NCBI GenBank assembly: GCA_002478045.1
Contig: DLLT01000020.1
Coordinates: 1-53,850, forward strand
DNA: 53,850 bases
Reading direction: 5' to 3'
Origin: Porphyromonadaceae bacterium UBA7555
Lineage (GTDB): Bacteria > Bacteroidota > Bacteroidia > Bacteroidales > Muribaculaceae
The notes beneath the pieces are model-generated. The model saw only the letters and a list, made by a program, of their open reading frames with translations. It was not told the DNA's origin and did not search any database. Shown in pieces: positions 32,787 to 41,201 of this stretch. Within the stretch, counting starts at the first letter, position 1. Each line of letters starts with the position of its first letter. Both the position numbers and the translations under genes were made by a program.

Positions 32787-33798
32787 TTGGCGAAGTGTTT
32801 AAGAATTTGCTTACGGCCGATACGGCTTCCTTGAAAGCAGTCGGCTGTCCCGGAATGGTGATGAACAGGTGCGTAGCGGTCGGGTATACATGATAGCTGA
32901 CCGGACAGCCGAGTCTGTCCATTCGGTCGACAAGTTCGGCAGTCTGATCCAAAAGTATATCGTGCCCTGCCGAAATAAATAATGCCGGAGGCAGGGTTCT
33001 AAGAGCTTCATCGCTACTTAATCCGACCGAAATCAACGAATTGCGCTCGTCATAATTGGCGTATGCTTCATTGAAAGCCTCGAGAAGTTCAGCGTCATTT
33101 CCGTAGCCTTGACCATATTTACTCCACGAGGGAGTAACTTCAGTGAATAGCTTGACAACGGGATAAATCGGAATAATCCGGGCAATACCGGGGACAGACA
33201 TACCGGCCGCCAACGCGAGATTGCCTCCGGCGCTATCACCACCCACAGCTATTAGAGCCGGGTCACAGCCCCATTCCGCAGCATGTTCACGAAGATAAGA
33301 CACCGCCTGCCGTATATCCTCGAGCGCGGCCGGATAAGGATGAGCGGGCGCAAGCCGATAGTTGAGCGCAGCCACCATACAATCGCCTTCCAACGCCACG
33401 GCGGCACAGAAACGGGCGCAGCTGTTTATGCTTCCGAAACACCAGCCGCCGCCATGCAGATATAGCAATATGGGACGTGTGTGCGTGGTATGAGCCTTCG
33501 GCGAAAACAAACAAATATCCGGCGTAGGATAGTATGTTTTGACGGTCTCGGGCAATTCGGGTGCTTGATTTCGGCTCACACGTATCTGTTGTAGGTCGGA
33601 GTCATCGCCCCGCATAGCCTTACGGACAGCCAGCATCTGAGAATGCTGCAGTCCCGGCTTCATACTCGAAAGGAATGCCCGCTCCTCCACCGACATCTTA
33701 TGCTGAATCACGGAGTCAGGGTAGATGGGTTGTGCGGTCAATGTTGCGGACGATAGTATAAGCGCAACCACAGCGCTTAATACATTATAGCGAAACAT
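32779..33798 (-). CDS. Exported alpha/beta-hydrolase (HSL-type esterase)
   Basis: A 339-residue hydrolase with a cleavable signal peptide (hydrophobic 8-20, then TAQ). The oxyanion motif HGGGW is at 115-119 and the nucleophile elbow GDSAGG at 187-192 with S189. An Asp in SAGHDILLD and a His in PTATHLFI complete the triad. It should cleave esters in the periplasm; the substrate is unknown. It is first of two genes, with a TACCTTTG box 96 bp upstream. Confidence 0.9.
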   Translation of the reverse strand: MFRYNVLSAVVALILSSATLTAQPIYPDSVIQHKMSVEERAFLSSMKPGLQHSQMLAVRKAMRGDDSDLQQIRVSRNQAPELPETVKTYYPTPDICLFSPKAHTTHTRPILLYLHGGGWCFGSINSCARFCAAVALEGDCMVAALNYRLAPAHPYPAALEDIRQAVSYLREHAAEWGCDPALIAVGGDSAGGNLALAAGMSVPGIARIIPIYPVVKLFTEVTPSWSKYGQGYGNDAELLEAFNEAYANYDERNSLISVGLSSDEALRTLPPALFISAGHDILLDQTAELVDRMDRLGCPVSYHVYPTATHLFITIPGQPTAFKEAVSAVSKFLNTSPNE

Positions 33799-33893
33799 AG
33801 GATGACATTATTGATTGTTTGTCTATATCTGAAATCAGTTGACCGGATCTCGGACATTATTTAAGCAGACCTCCCCTTGTCGGGAAAGCGGGA

Positions 33894-33901
33894 CAAAGGT
33901 A
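33894..33901 (-). promoter_or_regulatory. -7 box of the esterase-DUF2284 operon
   Basis: TACCTTTG on the minus strand followed by TCC, with a weak TTTA 17 nt upstream, 96 bp before the start codon. Confidence 0.55.
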
Positions 33902-33931
33902 CAAAATCTTTTTTAAGCTAAATAGATTATA

Positions 33932-33954
33932 GTTGCACTTATCATTGGAATCTT
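33932..33954 (+). repeat. Imperfect 23-bp direct repeat, left copy
   Basis: GTTGCACTTATCATTGGAAT plus CTT matches 36185-36207 at 20 of 23 positions. The two copies flank the 34.0-36.1 kb operon in the same orientation. Confidence 0.6.
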
Positions 33955-33990
33955 TCGCCACGTTAAATTCAAGTTAAAGGGGTCGAAAAA

Positions 33991-34022
33991 TTTGATGGGA
34001 TGGAATCTTCTCTCTAAGTTTG
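33991..34022 (+). promoter_or_regulatory. Promoter of the unknown/N-formylglutamate-amidohydrolase operon
   Basis: TTTG at 33991-33994, a 20-nt spacer and TAAGTTTG at 34015-34022: a textbook match for this phylum. Confidence 0.8.
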
Positions 34023-34159
34023 CATTCCCAAAACGAGAACATTTACGTATTGGAAATTGAAAGCATCCAGAGACAGGCCTGACCTGCTCCAACCGAGGCT
34101 CCTCGTAACAGCCCACGGTGGGAAAATGATGCGAAGTTACTCACTTAAAAACAAAAGTT

Positions 34160-34372
34160 ATGAGAAAATCACCTATGACATTCCAACTCTCCTCCATTCT
34201 TAAGGCCACTTGCCAAAGCGCAAGCGGCCAATTGCTGTATATATCAACGTCGTCAAACGTCGTTGATATATACAGCTATTCGCCTCAGCCTTCCGAGGTG
34301 AATGATCTCGGCAACAACGAAAAGACTGAAGGCTGCGTAAATTATCGCCAAATTTCTCAATCACTTTACTAA
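34160..34372 (+). CDS. Possible 70-residue leader ORF
   Basis: An ATG in a good A-rich context opens 70 codons ending 8 bp before the next gene. The product (MRKSPMTFQLSSILKATCQS at the start) has no recognised domain. Two consecutive hairpins (34203-34228 and 34234-34276) lie inside it, so it may be a leader peptide, a decayed gene, or simply untranslated leader RNA. Confidence 0.35.
   Translation: MRKSPMTFQLSSILKATCQSASGQLLYISTSSNVVDIYSYSPQPSEVNDLGNNEKTEGCVNYRQISQSLY
34203..34276 (+). promoter_or_regulatory. Twin hairpins ahead of the unknown operon
   Basis: The first pairs CTTGC/GCAAG extended by GGCC/GGCC with one mismatch. The second is a perfect 16-bp stem (34234-34249 with 34261-34276) around an 11-nt loop. 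The stem is AT-rich without a T-run, so attenuation or RNA protection is as likely as termination. Confidence 0.6.
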
Positions 34373-34380
34373 TTATTATT

Positions 34381-35424
34381 ATGGAAAATAAGACTAATTC
34401 CTTTGAGCTGCTCGATGGCTCAAAGTTGACGGGCTATCCCACGACCAATCCACAGGCTCCCATATCAAACGCCTTTACCTTAGACACCACGGGCCAATAT
34501 CTATCTTTCGGACGTAAGCCTGCAAAGGGGCCTCAACAAGACGAGGAAAAACGACAACTCGGACACAGGCTGTTCTATGAGAATATTACCCTCTTTCTTG
34601 CCAATGCCGACAGGATTCTAAGCGACAGTCGTCTTTTCCTGGCTCCCGTCCCTGTTCAGAACGGGCTCGCCTATACCGGTACGAGTGGTTTCCATCGTCC
34701 GACCCTCGGCGTCTATATCGAATGGTGGCTCTATTACAAGGAGGATTCCATTGACCGCAAGGGCCGCCCCATCTGGTATATCAGCGGCTCGCCACTTAGC
34801 GGACGCAACGTATGCGCATCGGTAGACCGCAAAGGGAAGACTCATCGAGCCGAGCTCAATGGCCGATTCTCTTCCGTGTGGGAGACTTTCACGGATGTCA
34901 ACGCCCGCTATGATAAAGCAAAGAGCCGTTTCTTGGCCTATTCGCTTGAAGAGGTCATAGCTCTCTTGAAAGAAGAAACGGACGAAGCTCAATTGTTCAA
35001 GACGCATCTCCGTCTCGAATATATGAAATTCCGCAAGGAGGTGGATTATCTTAAGACCCGACTTCGTTCAGCCCAAGAGCAGACAGTGAAATACCAAGAT
35101 CGTCTGCGAAGAATGTTGTTTGAGCACAAACGCGAAGAAGCCACGGCTTATTACGAGAAATGGCTAAACCTCAGAATTGTTGCGAAAATGCGCTATGAAC
35201 ACTTTCTTGAACGCAGACTCGAACTACGCAAGCATCTCCGCACCGGCGAAATCACAAACAAGGAATACCAGCAGACGCTACAACCTGTCAGAAAAGCGAA
35301 GGAGGATGCCGACTTCGCTGTGCGAGATTATTCTCGAACGGGACTATCCGAGGTGTTTAGAGATGACGCCGGCCTCTTTTCGGTTGATATACTCGACAAA
35401 ATCATCAAAAACGACCGACAATGA
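34381..35424 (+). CDS. Unrecognised coiled-coil protein
   Basis: A 347-residue soluble protein that I do not recognise. The N-terminal half is globular with an aromatic, conserved-looking segment (LGVYIEWWLYYKEDSIDRKG, then WYISGSPLSGRN) near residues 110-140. From about residue 195 to 320 the sequence is charged and helical (LRLEYMKFRKEVDYLKTRLR, then QTLQPVRKAKEDADF), suggesting a coiled coil. No signal or membrane segment. Its stop overlaps the ATG of the N-formylglutamate-amidohydrolase gene (ATGA), so the two form a translationally coupled pair. No function can be assigned. Confidence 0.8.
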   Translation: MENKTNSFELLDGSKLTGYPTTNPQAPISNAFTLDTTGQYLSFGRKPAKGPQQDEEKRQLGHRLFYENITLFLANADRILSDSRLFLAPVPVQNGLAYTGTSGFHRPTLGVYIEWWLYYKEDSIDRKGRPIWYISGSPLSGRNVCASVDRKGKTHRAELNGRFSSVWETFTDVNARYDKAKSRFLAYSLEEVIALLKEETDEAQLFKTHLRLEYMKFRKEVDYLKTRLRSAQEQTVKYQDRLRRMLFEHKREEATAYYEKWLNLRIVAKMRYEHFLERRLELRKHLRTGEITNKEYQQTLQPVRKAKEDADFAVRDYSRTGLSEVFRDDAGLFSVDILDKIIKNDRQ

Positions 35425-36120
35425 GCCGCAACAATGTAATTCTGAATATCCCCCATTCCTCGACGCTCGGATTCAACGCCGAGGAATGGAGTGACCCCGA
35501 CGAAATCACGCGTCACATGCGTGAGTGGACCGATTGGCACACCGAAAAGCTCTTTAACCCCCTACAGAAGTCGGAGAGTATTCACTTGTTCATATTCCAT
35601 TTCTCTCGTTTTTTGTTGATGCCGAAAGGCTTGTCAACGACCCTATGGAGGCAATAGGACAGGGGGTTATCTATAGTAGCTTCGGCGAAACAAGGCGGCA
35701 ACTACCGGATGAAGAAGTAGCCCGACGAATGGAAATATACCATCGGTATCTCGACAGCTTTAAATCACTAATCGCGGATGATGCCATCATTGTCGACTGC
35801 CATTCTTTTCCCGAGAGGTTGGCGCCTGATGTCGATTTCTGCATCGGATTTAACGATGACGAAAGCAAGCCCGATGACAAAATAATAAACAACATAACGC
35901 ACCTAATCAGAAAAGTGGATATAGGGTCACCGTCAATTATCCATTCTCCAACTCAATCACTCCGGTCAGGCCTATGGCCTACAAATCCATTATGATCGAA
36001 GTGAATAAGCGAACGTATATGGAGGAGAACACACTCCAACCGATGCCGAATGCGTATTATGTCTCACGGGTGATAAATACTATTCTCAATGGATTCGTTG
36101 AAGGATATTTCCAAAGATAA
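35421..36120 (+). pseudogene. N-formylglutamate amidohydrolase-like gene with two frameshifts
   Basis: The family hydrolyses N-formylglutamate or related amides in a zinc site. Three consecutive frames together give one protein: NNVILNIPHSSTLGF at the start, then DPMEAIGQGVIYSSFGETRR, DCHSFPERLAPDVDFCIGFN, and finally VNYPFSNSITPV with MIEVNKRTYM. The first break is at a run of six T (35609-35614), the second at a run of four A (35911-35914); adding one base at each restores the frame. It is either a decayed gene or carries homopolymer sequence errors. Confidence 0.88.
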
Positions 36121-36184
36121 GACTTGAGGCGAAAACTACAATTTGGCCTTTCAATATTGTCCTTTGACAATAAGAGATTCTGCC

Positions 36185-36207
36185 GTTGCACTTCTTATCG
36201 GAATCTT
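36185..36207 (+). repeat. Imperfect 23-bp direct repeat, right copy
   Basis: Matches 33932-33954 at 20 of 23 positions; lies between the broken amidohydrolase gene and the rplU promoter. Confidence 0.6.
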
Positions 36208-36242
36208 CCAATTGTTTTTTCAAAAAAATAGTTTGCCGATTC

Positions 36243-36274
36243 TTTGGTCGGGTGGACAAAAAGTCGTACCTTTG
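36243..36274 (+). promoter_or_regulatory. Promoter of rplU-rpmA
   Basis: TTTG at 36243-36246, a 20-nt spacer and TACCTTTG at 36267-36274; leader of about 80 nt. Confidence 0.85.
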
Positions 36275-36358
36275 TGGGCAATTTCGCTCAAGGGCAAAGA
36301 AAGATGTCGCAGAGTCGGCACGCCCCCGCGGTTAATCTATTAATATACAAATCACTAA

Positions 36359-36679
36359 ATGTACGCTATCGTAGAAATTCAGGGACAGCAATTCAAGGCA
36401 GAAGCCGGCAAGTTCCTCTACGTTCACTTCCTCGGCACAGACGTCAAAGAAGGTGACAGCATCGATTTTGACAAGGTGCTGCTTATCGACGCCGACGGTG
36501 ACGTGAAAGTCGGAGCTCCCACAGTCGAAGGAGCAAAAGTAGTATGCGAAGTGGCCGAGCCCCTCGTAAAGGGCGAAAAGGTACTCGTATTCAAGAAAAA
36601 ACGTCGCAAAGGCTATCGCGTAAAGAATGGCCATCGCCAGTACTTCACCAAGGTAGTTATCAAAGACGTAGTCGCTTAA
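36359..36679 (+). CDS. rplU: 50S ribosomal protein bL21
   Basis: A 106-residue large-subunit protein. MYAIVEIQGQQFKAEAG at the start, VLLIDADGDVKVGAPTVEGA in the middle and KKKRRKGYRVKNGHRQ near the end are typical L21. It is the first gene of the conserved rplU-rpmA pair, 24 bp before rpmA. Confidence 0.98.
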   Translation: MYAIVEIQGQQFKAEAGKFLYVHFLGTDVKEGDSIDFDKVLLIDADGDVKVGAPTVEGAKVVCEVAEPLVKGEKVLVFKKKRRKGYRVKNGHRQYFTKVVIKDVVA

Positions 36680-36703
36680 TCAAACTTAAAATTTCACAGA
36701 CAC

Positions 36704-36967
36704 ATGGCACATAAAAAAGGTGTCGGCAGTTCGAAGAACGGCCGTGAATCAGAAAGCAAGCGTCTCGGCGTGAAAATATTTGGCGGCCAGGTATGCAAGG
36801 CCGGTAACATCCTCAAACGCCAGCGCGGTACCGTGCACCATCCCGGCAAAAATGTCGGCTTGGGTCGCGACCACACAATCTACGCACTCATCGACGGCAC
36901 AGTGGTATTCACCACCGGTAAGGAAGGTCGTCGTTACATCAACGTTGAGCCCCTGCCCGAAGCATAA
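36704..36967 (+). CDS. rpmA: 50S ribosomal protein bL27
   Basis: An 87-residue protein whose N-terminal tail reaches the peptidyl-transferase centre. MAHKKGVGSSKNGRESESKR and GTVHHPGKNVGLGRDHTIYA are diagnostic. There is no N-terminal cleavage extension of the Firmicutes type. It ends at a strong intrinsic terminator. Confidence 0.98.
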   Translation: MAHKKGVGSSKNGRESESKRLGVKIFGGQVCKAGNILKRQRGTVHHPGKNVGLGRDHTIYALIDGTVVFTTGKEGRRYINVEPLPEA

Positions 36968-36995
36968 GGGTCGAAATCAGCGCCAACCGCTTATG

Positions 36996-37036
36996 GCAAG
37001 AGGATGCAACCGAAGGTTGTGTCCTCTTGCTTTTTT
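36996..37036 (+). terminator. Intrinsic terminator of rplU-rpmA
   Basis: GCAAGAGGA (36996-37004) pairs with TCCTCTTGC (37022-37030), continued by inner pairs around GAA, followed by six T. Confidence 0.95.
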
Positions 37037-37082
37037 ATGCTAAATTCGGCCTTGTAAAGACGGCCGATTGCGGATAATTTGC

Positions 37083-37090
37083 TATCTTTG
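37083..37090 (+). promoter_or_regulatory. -7 box for the glycosyltransferase gene
   Basis: TATCTTTG, 75 bp before the start codon; no clear -33 element. Confidence 0.5.
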
Positions 37091-37165
37091 TACTTATGTT
37101 TTGCGGCACTTTAAGGCCGCGTTTTTACATCGAAATACCACCTCTAAAAATATAGTCGCGCGGAT

Positions 37166-38362
37166 ATGAATCTGAGTCTTGACATATCTCTCCCCGTAAT
37201 ATTGATAATAGCAGCTGTCGCAGTGCTTTATGCCCTGCTGTGGCCGGTGTACCTATGGCGCATACGCCGGGTGACTCATGCCGTAAATAAAGCAAATGCT
37301 GAGGAGGCTTCGGACAAAGACACTTACGAAGGTTTTCTGCCGGCTGTCTCGGTGGTGATATACAGTTCGGGCGGCGAAAACAGTCTGCGCCGAGTATTAC
37401 AGCAGGTGATCGGGCAAGACTATCCATCGCCCTTTGAGGTAATCGTGGTTACGGACGGACAGTCGCCCGAGTGCAGCGCCGTAGTGGGCGAGTTCCGCCG
37501 CATATATTCCAATGTATATATGACTTACACGCCGGACGATGCTCGTAATGTCAGCCGCAAGAAACTGGCATTGACGCTCGGCATGAAGGCTGCGCGATAT
37601 GACGTGGTGGTACATACGACGGCTGCCGTGTCTATAGACAGCGACCGATGGCTCTACGAAATGGCTCGACCTTTCGGGCTCGGAGCCATCGTTGCAATCG
37701 GTTATGCCTATGTCCCTTCTGGCATTGATGATAAGGCCGGACGCCGTCGTCGGATGTTCAACACCAAGGCGGACGCCGTCACCTGGTTGTCTGCAGCCAT
37801 TGCCGGGAAGGCTTATCGTGGCACGGAATACAATTTGGCTTATTTGCGACAGGCTTTTTTTGACAATAAAGGCTTTTCGCACTCGCTGAATTTGCACACG
37901 GGGGACGATGATCTGCTCATCTACGAATTGGCATCGCAGAATCCGGGGAAAGTGGCCGTGGTGCTGGCGCAAGACTCGATGCCCTCAATAGTTGGGGTTG
38001 ACCCGTGCCGCTTTTACCGTCGGCAGCGTCGTTGCCACCAATTTACCGGAGAAAAGTTGCCCAAGTGTTCGCGCCGCCTGATGTCCGCAGGAGCATGGAT
38101 GCGTATTGCGTCTTTGGGCTTGGCTGTTGCTGCGGTGATACTCAGCGACTTCAATGTGTACGTAAGTGCTGTTGCTTTGATTCTGATGATTGCTCAATGG
38201 CTGAGCGTCGCCCTTGTATGGCGGAGGGCAATCAAGGCTTTGCATGGCCGTGCAATGCTGTGGACATTACCGCGACTATCCCTTACACGCCTGATAGCCA
38301 ATGCAGTTGTCGCGATCCATACTATGCGCCACCACTCCGAGTACTACACTTGGCGGCACTGA
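37166..38362 (+). CDS. Family 2 glycosyltransferase, membrane-anchored
   Basis: A 398-residue protein with one N-terminal membrane helix (about 8-30), a GT-A domain (AVSVVIYSSGGENSLRRVLQ, FEVIVVTDG) and two C-terminal helices (about 312-350). The later GDDDLL and the QxxRW-like RRQRRC motifs are present. The usual DxD metal motif expected after the ALTLGMKAARYDVVV strand is replaced by HTTAAV, so activity or fold usage may differ. It stands alone behind rpmA; the sugar and acceptor are unknown. Confidence 0.85.
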   Translation: MNLSLDISLPVILIIAAVAVLYALLWPVYLWRIRRVTHAVNKANAEEASDKDTYEGFLPAVSVVIYSSGGENSLRRVLQQVIGQDYPSPFEVIVVTDGQSPECSAVVGEFRRIYSNVYMTYTPDDARNVSRKKLALTLGMKAARYDVVVHTTAAVSIDSDRWLYEMARPFGLGAIVAIGYAYVPSGIDDKAGRRRRMFNTKADAVTWLSAAIAGKAYRGTEYNLAYLRQAFFDNKGFSHSLNLHTGDDDLLIYELASQNPGKVAVVLAQDSMPSIVGVDPCRFYRRQRRCHQFTGEKLPKCSRRLMSAGAWMRIASLGLAVAAVILSDFNVYVSAVALILMIAQWLSVALVWRRAIKALHGRAMLWTLPRLSLTRLIANAVVAIHTMRHHSEYYTWRH

Positions 38363-38379
38363 AATACGTAGAATCTAAA

Positions 38380-38423
38380 CAACGTGGCGGAAGCGTCCCT
38401 CATGGGAAACTTCCGCCGCGTTG
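38380..38423. terminator. Bidirectional terminator between glycosyltransferase and folB
   Basis: A 14-bp stem (38380-38393 with 38410-38423, one G-T pair) with inner TCCC/GGGA pairing between convergent genes. Confidence 0.85.
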
Positions 38424-38443
38424 TATTGTCAGGTTGCGATGCC

Positions 38444-38818
38444 TTAGTCGCGCAAATTGCGCGATATGGAAACGGTGACGCCACGCATCTGTTCCGGTAT
38501 GGGCGGTGCGATTTTGGTGATACTTACTGTTGCTGACAGTATAGATGGGAAGGCCGCGGCAAGGGCATCGATGACACGCGCGGCCGCATTCTCGAGTAGC
38601 GATGATGGCGTTTGCATAGCTCGTCTGATGACGGCTACTACTTCGGCATAGCTGATAGCGACTAAGACATTGTCGCTTATGATTGCCTTGGTCGCATCAT
38701 AGCTGAACACTACGGTAAAGTCAAATTCGTTGCCGACAATGCGTTCTTGCTCAAGCACTCCGTGATAGCAGTGCAGGCGCAATCTGTCTATGGTTATTGT
38801 CGCTATAGTGCCTTGCAT
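38444..38818 (-). CDS. folB: Dihydroneopterin aldolase
   Basis: A 124-residue enzyme cleaving dihydroneopterin to hydroxymethyl-dihydropterin in folate synthesis. IDRLRLHCYHGVLEQERIVG at the start and ISYAEVVAVIRRAM with the conserved Tyr-Ala-Glu segment are diagnostic; the C-terminal TVSITKIAPPIPEQMRGVTV holds the catalytic-type lysine. It follows rnr by 6 bp on the minus strand. Confidence 0.95.
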   Translation of the reverse strand: MQGTIATITIDRLRLHCYHGVLEQERIVGNEFDFTVVFSYDATKAIISDNVLVAISYAEVVAVIRRAMQTPSSLLENAAARVIDALAAAFPSILSATVSITKIAPPIPEQMRGVTVSISRNLRD

Positions 38819-38824
38819 ATGTAA

Positions 38825-41065
38825 CTACTTGCGTCGTATGTTATCTTTTCTATTGTCGCGTTTGCCTTTATTTTTAGGACGTGCGGCGTTGGGCGATGGT
38901 TTGCTTATCGGTTTGCCCGTGTGCAGATCTATCAGCACAAAGTCCAGTTGCTTACGCTCAAGGTTGGCTTGTGCCACTTGTATGCTGACTCTATCGCCAA
39001 GACGATAGCGATTGTTTTTGCGGCGTCCTACGAGGCAATAGTTGCGCTCGTCCAACTCGTAATAGTCGTCCACGAGGTCGCGCACGGGTACAAGTCCCTC
39101 GCATTTGTTGTCGTCCAACTCGACATACAAACCCCATTCGGTGACACCGGAGATGACGCCGGTGTATGTCTGGCCGAGGTGGTCACGCATGTATTCCACT
39201 TGTTTGTACTTGATGGAGGCACGCTCGGCATTGGCTGCCAACTGTTCCATCTCGGAGCAGTGCTTGCACAATTCCTCGAGATGATCAATATTTACCGAGC
39301 GTTGGCCGGCCTGATAGCGGTCCAACAGACGGTGTACCATCATATCCGGGTAACGGCGTATGGGTGAGGTGAAGTGCGTGTAGTATTCAAAGCCCAGTCC
39401 GTAGTGACCGATGTTATGCGTGGTGTATATGGCTTTGGCCATCGAACGTATTGCCAGAGTGGATAGCAGATTTTCTTCGCCCTTGCCCTTGATGTCGTGG
39501 ATCATGCGGTTGATGCTGCGATTGATTTCCTTGCTGCTACCCTGACTCTTGACTTTGTATCCGAAGTTGCGTGAGAGCGAGGCCAAGTCCGAAAGTTTGC
39601 CCGGGTCGGGCTGATCGTGTACGCGGAATACGAATGCTTTGGGCTTTTTGCGCCCTACGGGGATGCCTATGGCGGCTGCTACGGTCTTATTGGCCAATAG
39701 CATAAATTCTTCAATGAGCTTGTTCGCATCTTTTGACTCCTTGAAGTATACGCCTACCGGGTGGCCGTTTTCATCAATGTCAAAACGCACTTCCACACGA
39801 GCAAAGTCCACGGAGCCGTTCTCGAAGCGTAGTCGGCGGAGGGTCTTGGCCATGGAGTCCAGCGTCATAATTTCGTCTGCATAGTCGCCTTTGCCGGTTT
39901 CGATGATTTCCTGTGCTTCTTCGTAGGTGAAGCGGCGATTGCTGCGAATGACGGTATGGACAATTTTATGGTTGACGACTCGTGCGTCCGAGGTCATTTC
40001 GAAGACTGTCGAGTAGGCAAGCTTGTCCTCATCGGGGCGCAACGAGCAAATGCCGTTGCATAGATGTTCGGGAAGCATAGGAACCACGCGGTCCACCAGG
40101 TATACACTGGTAGCCCGATCGCGTGCTTCGCGGTCGATGATGGTGTCCGGCTTGACGTAATGCGTGACATCGGCGATATGTACGCCCACTTCGTAGTTGC
40201 CGTTGGGCAGTTTGCGTATGGATAGTGCATCATCAAAGTCTTTGGCATCTTTGGGGTCGATGGTGAAGGTGGTGACTTGGCGCATATCCATACGTTGTGC
40301 CACCACTTCGTCGGTGATGCCCGCGTCTATGCGTGCGGCGGCGTCCTCTACCGATTTAGGGTAAGAGTAAGGCAATCCGAACTCGGCAAGTATGGCATGT
40401 ATTTCTGTATTGTTGTCACCGCTCTTGCCGAGTACATCGACTATCTCGCCGCGCGGATTTTTCTCGTCTTCGGGCCAGTCGGTGATACGCACCACGGCCT
40501 TGTCGCCGGTGACTGCGCCCTTGAGCTTGCGCTTGGGAATGTATATATCCGTAGCCAGGAACTTGCTGTCGGTATTGAGTATGGCAAAATTGCTCTCTAC
40601 TTTTATTGTCCCGATGAAGGCCTGGTCTTTTTTCTCGACAATTTCGGTGACTATGGCCTCGGGCTCAACGCCGCGACGACGTGCAGCGATGGTCACGCGT
40701 ACACGGTCGCCGTTGAGGGCGTGCATGGAGTTGCGTTCGGCCACGAATATGCTTTCACCATCATCATCGGTGATTACGGAGTTTTTTCCGTTGGAACGGC
40801 GTACGAAGATACCTGTTGCGTCAACGCTGCGGCTGGGTCGCTTGTATTTGCCGGGAGCTATTTCGATAAGTTCGCCGTCAAAAGCCAATTCGGCAAGGCG
40901 TAAGGCCACGGCACGCTGCTGAGCCTCGGCTGTGACACCGAGGGCGGCGGACACTTGCTTGTAGTTGAATGTCGTAGTCGAAGGCTGTGCAATGTATGCG
41001 TCTACGGCTTTGTAAAGTTTGGAAGCTTTGCGTGGCTGCCCTGCCTTGGTAGTGTCTTTGGACAT
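38825..41065 (-). CDS. rnr: Ribonuclease R
   Basis: A 746-residue 3'-5' exoribonuclease that degrades structured RNA. An N-terminal helix-turn-helix/cold-shock part precedes the RNB catalytic domain (TIDPKDAKDFDDALS with the metal-binding aspartates; SPIRRYPDMMVHRLL). The S1 domain (TYTGVISGVTEWGLYVELDD) and a Lys/Arg/Asn-rich tail follow. Length is normal. It is the first gene of rnr-folB. Confidence 0.97.
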   Translation of the reverse strand: MSKDTTKAGQPRKASKLYKAVDAYIAQPSTTTFNYKQVSAALGVTAEAQQRAVALRLAELAFDGELIEIAPGKYKRPSRSVDATGIFVRRSNGKNSVITDDDGESIFVAERNSMHALNGDRVRVTIAARRRGVEPEAIVTEIVEKKDQAFIGTIKVESNFAILNTDSKFLATDIYIPKRKLKGAVTGDKAVVRITDWPEDEKNPRGEIVDVLGKSGDNNTEIHAILAEFGLPYSYPKSVEDAAARIDAGITDEVVAQRMDMRQVTTFTIDPKDAKDFDDALSIRKLPNGNYEVGVHIADVTHYVKPDTIIDREARDRATSVYLVDRVVPMLPEHLCNGICSLRPDEDKLAYSTVFEMTSDARVVNHKIVHTVIRSNRRFTYEEAQEIIETGKGDYADEIMTLDSMAKTLRRLRFENGSVDFARVEVRFDIDENGHPVGVYFKESKDANKLIEEFMLLANKTVAAAIGIPVGRKKPKAFVFRVHDQPDPGKLSDLASLSRNFGYKVKSQGSSKEINRSINRMIHDIKGKGEENLLSTLAIRSMAKAIYTTHNIGHYGLGFEYYTHFTSPIRRYPDMMVHRLLDRYQAGQRSVNIDHLEELCKHCSEMEQLAANAERASIKYKQVEYMRDHLGQTYTGVISGVTEWGLYVELDDNKCEGLVPVRDLVDDYYELDERNYCLVGRRKNNRYRLGDRVSIQVAQANLERKQLDFVLIDLHTGKPISKPSPNAARPKNKGKRDNRKDNIRRK

Positions 41066-41113
41066 ATGTCTGTGTATGAGGTGAGTGTAAGTGTTGTCTT
41101 ATTTGTTTAGAGG

Positions 41114-41132
41114 TATACGGCTTCGCCGTATA
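41114..41132 (-). terminator. Small hairpin between gyrB and rnr
   Basis: TATACGGC/GCCGTATA with a 3-nt loop (41114-41121 with 41125-41132). It could serve as part of the gyrB termination region. Confidence 0.4.
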
Positions 41133-41162
41133 TGGTTGTGCATAGACTTTCGTTCAAGACCT

Positions 41163-41201
41163 ACGCCCCGAATGGGTTCGGTGAGCAGGCTTCCGGGGCG
41201 T
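41163..41201 (-). terminator. Hairpin past gyrB
   Basis: ACGCCCCG (41163-41170) pairs with CGGGGCGT (41194-41201), plus AA/TT with one bulge. It may terminate gyrB, or be the 5' helix of the plus-strand RNA described at 41200-41270. Confidence 0.45.

Larger units (their letters stand above)
33799..34159. other. Intergenic region with two divergent promoters
   Basis: Holds the minus-strand box for the esterase (33894-33901), a 23-bp element repeated near 36.2 kb, the plus-strand promoter at 33991-34022 and a long leader. No gene is seen. Confidence 0.6.
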
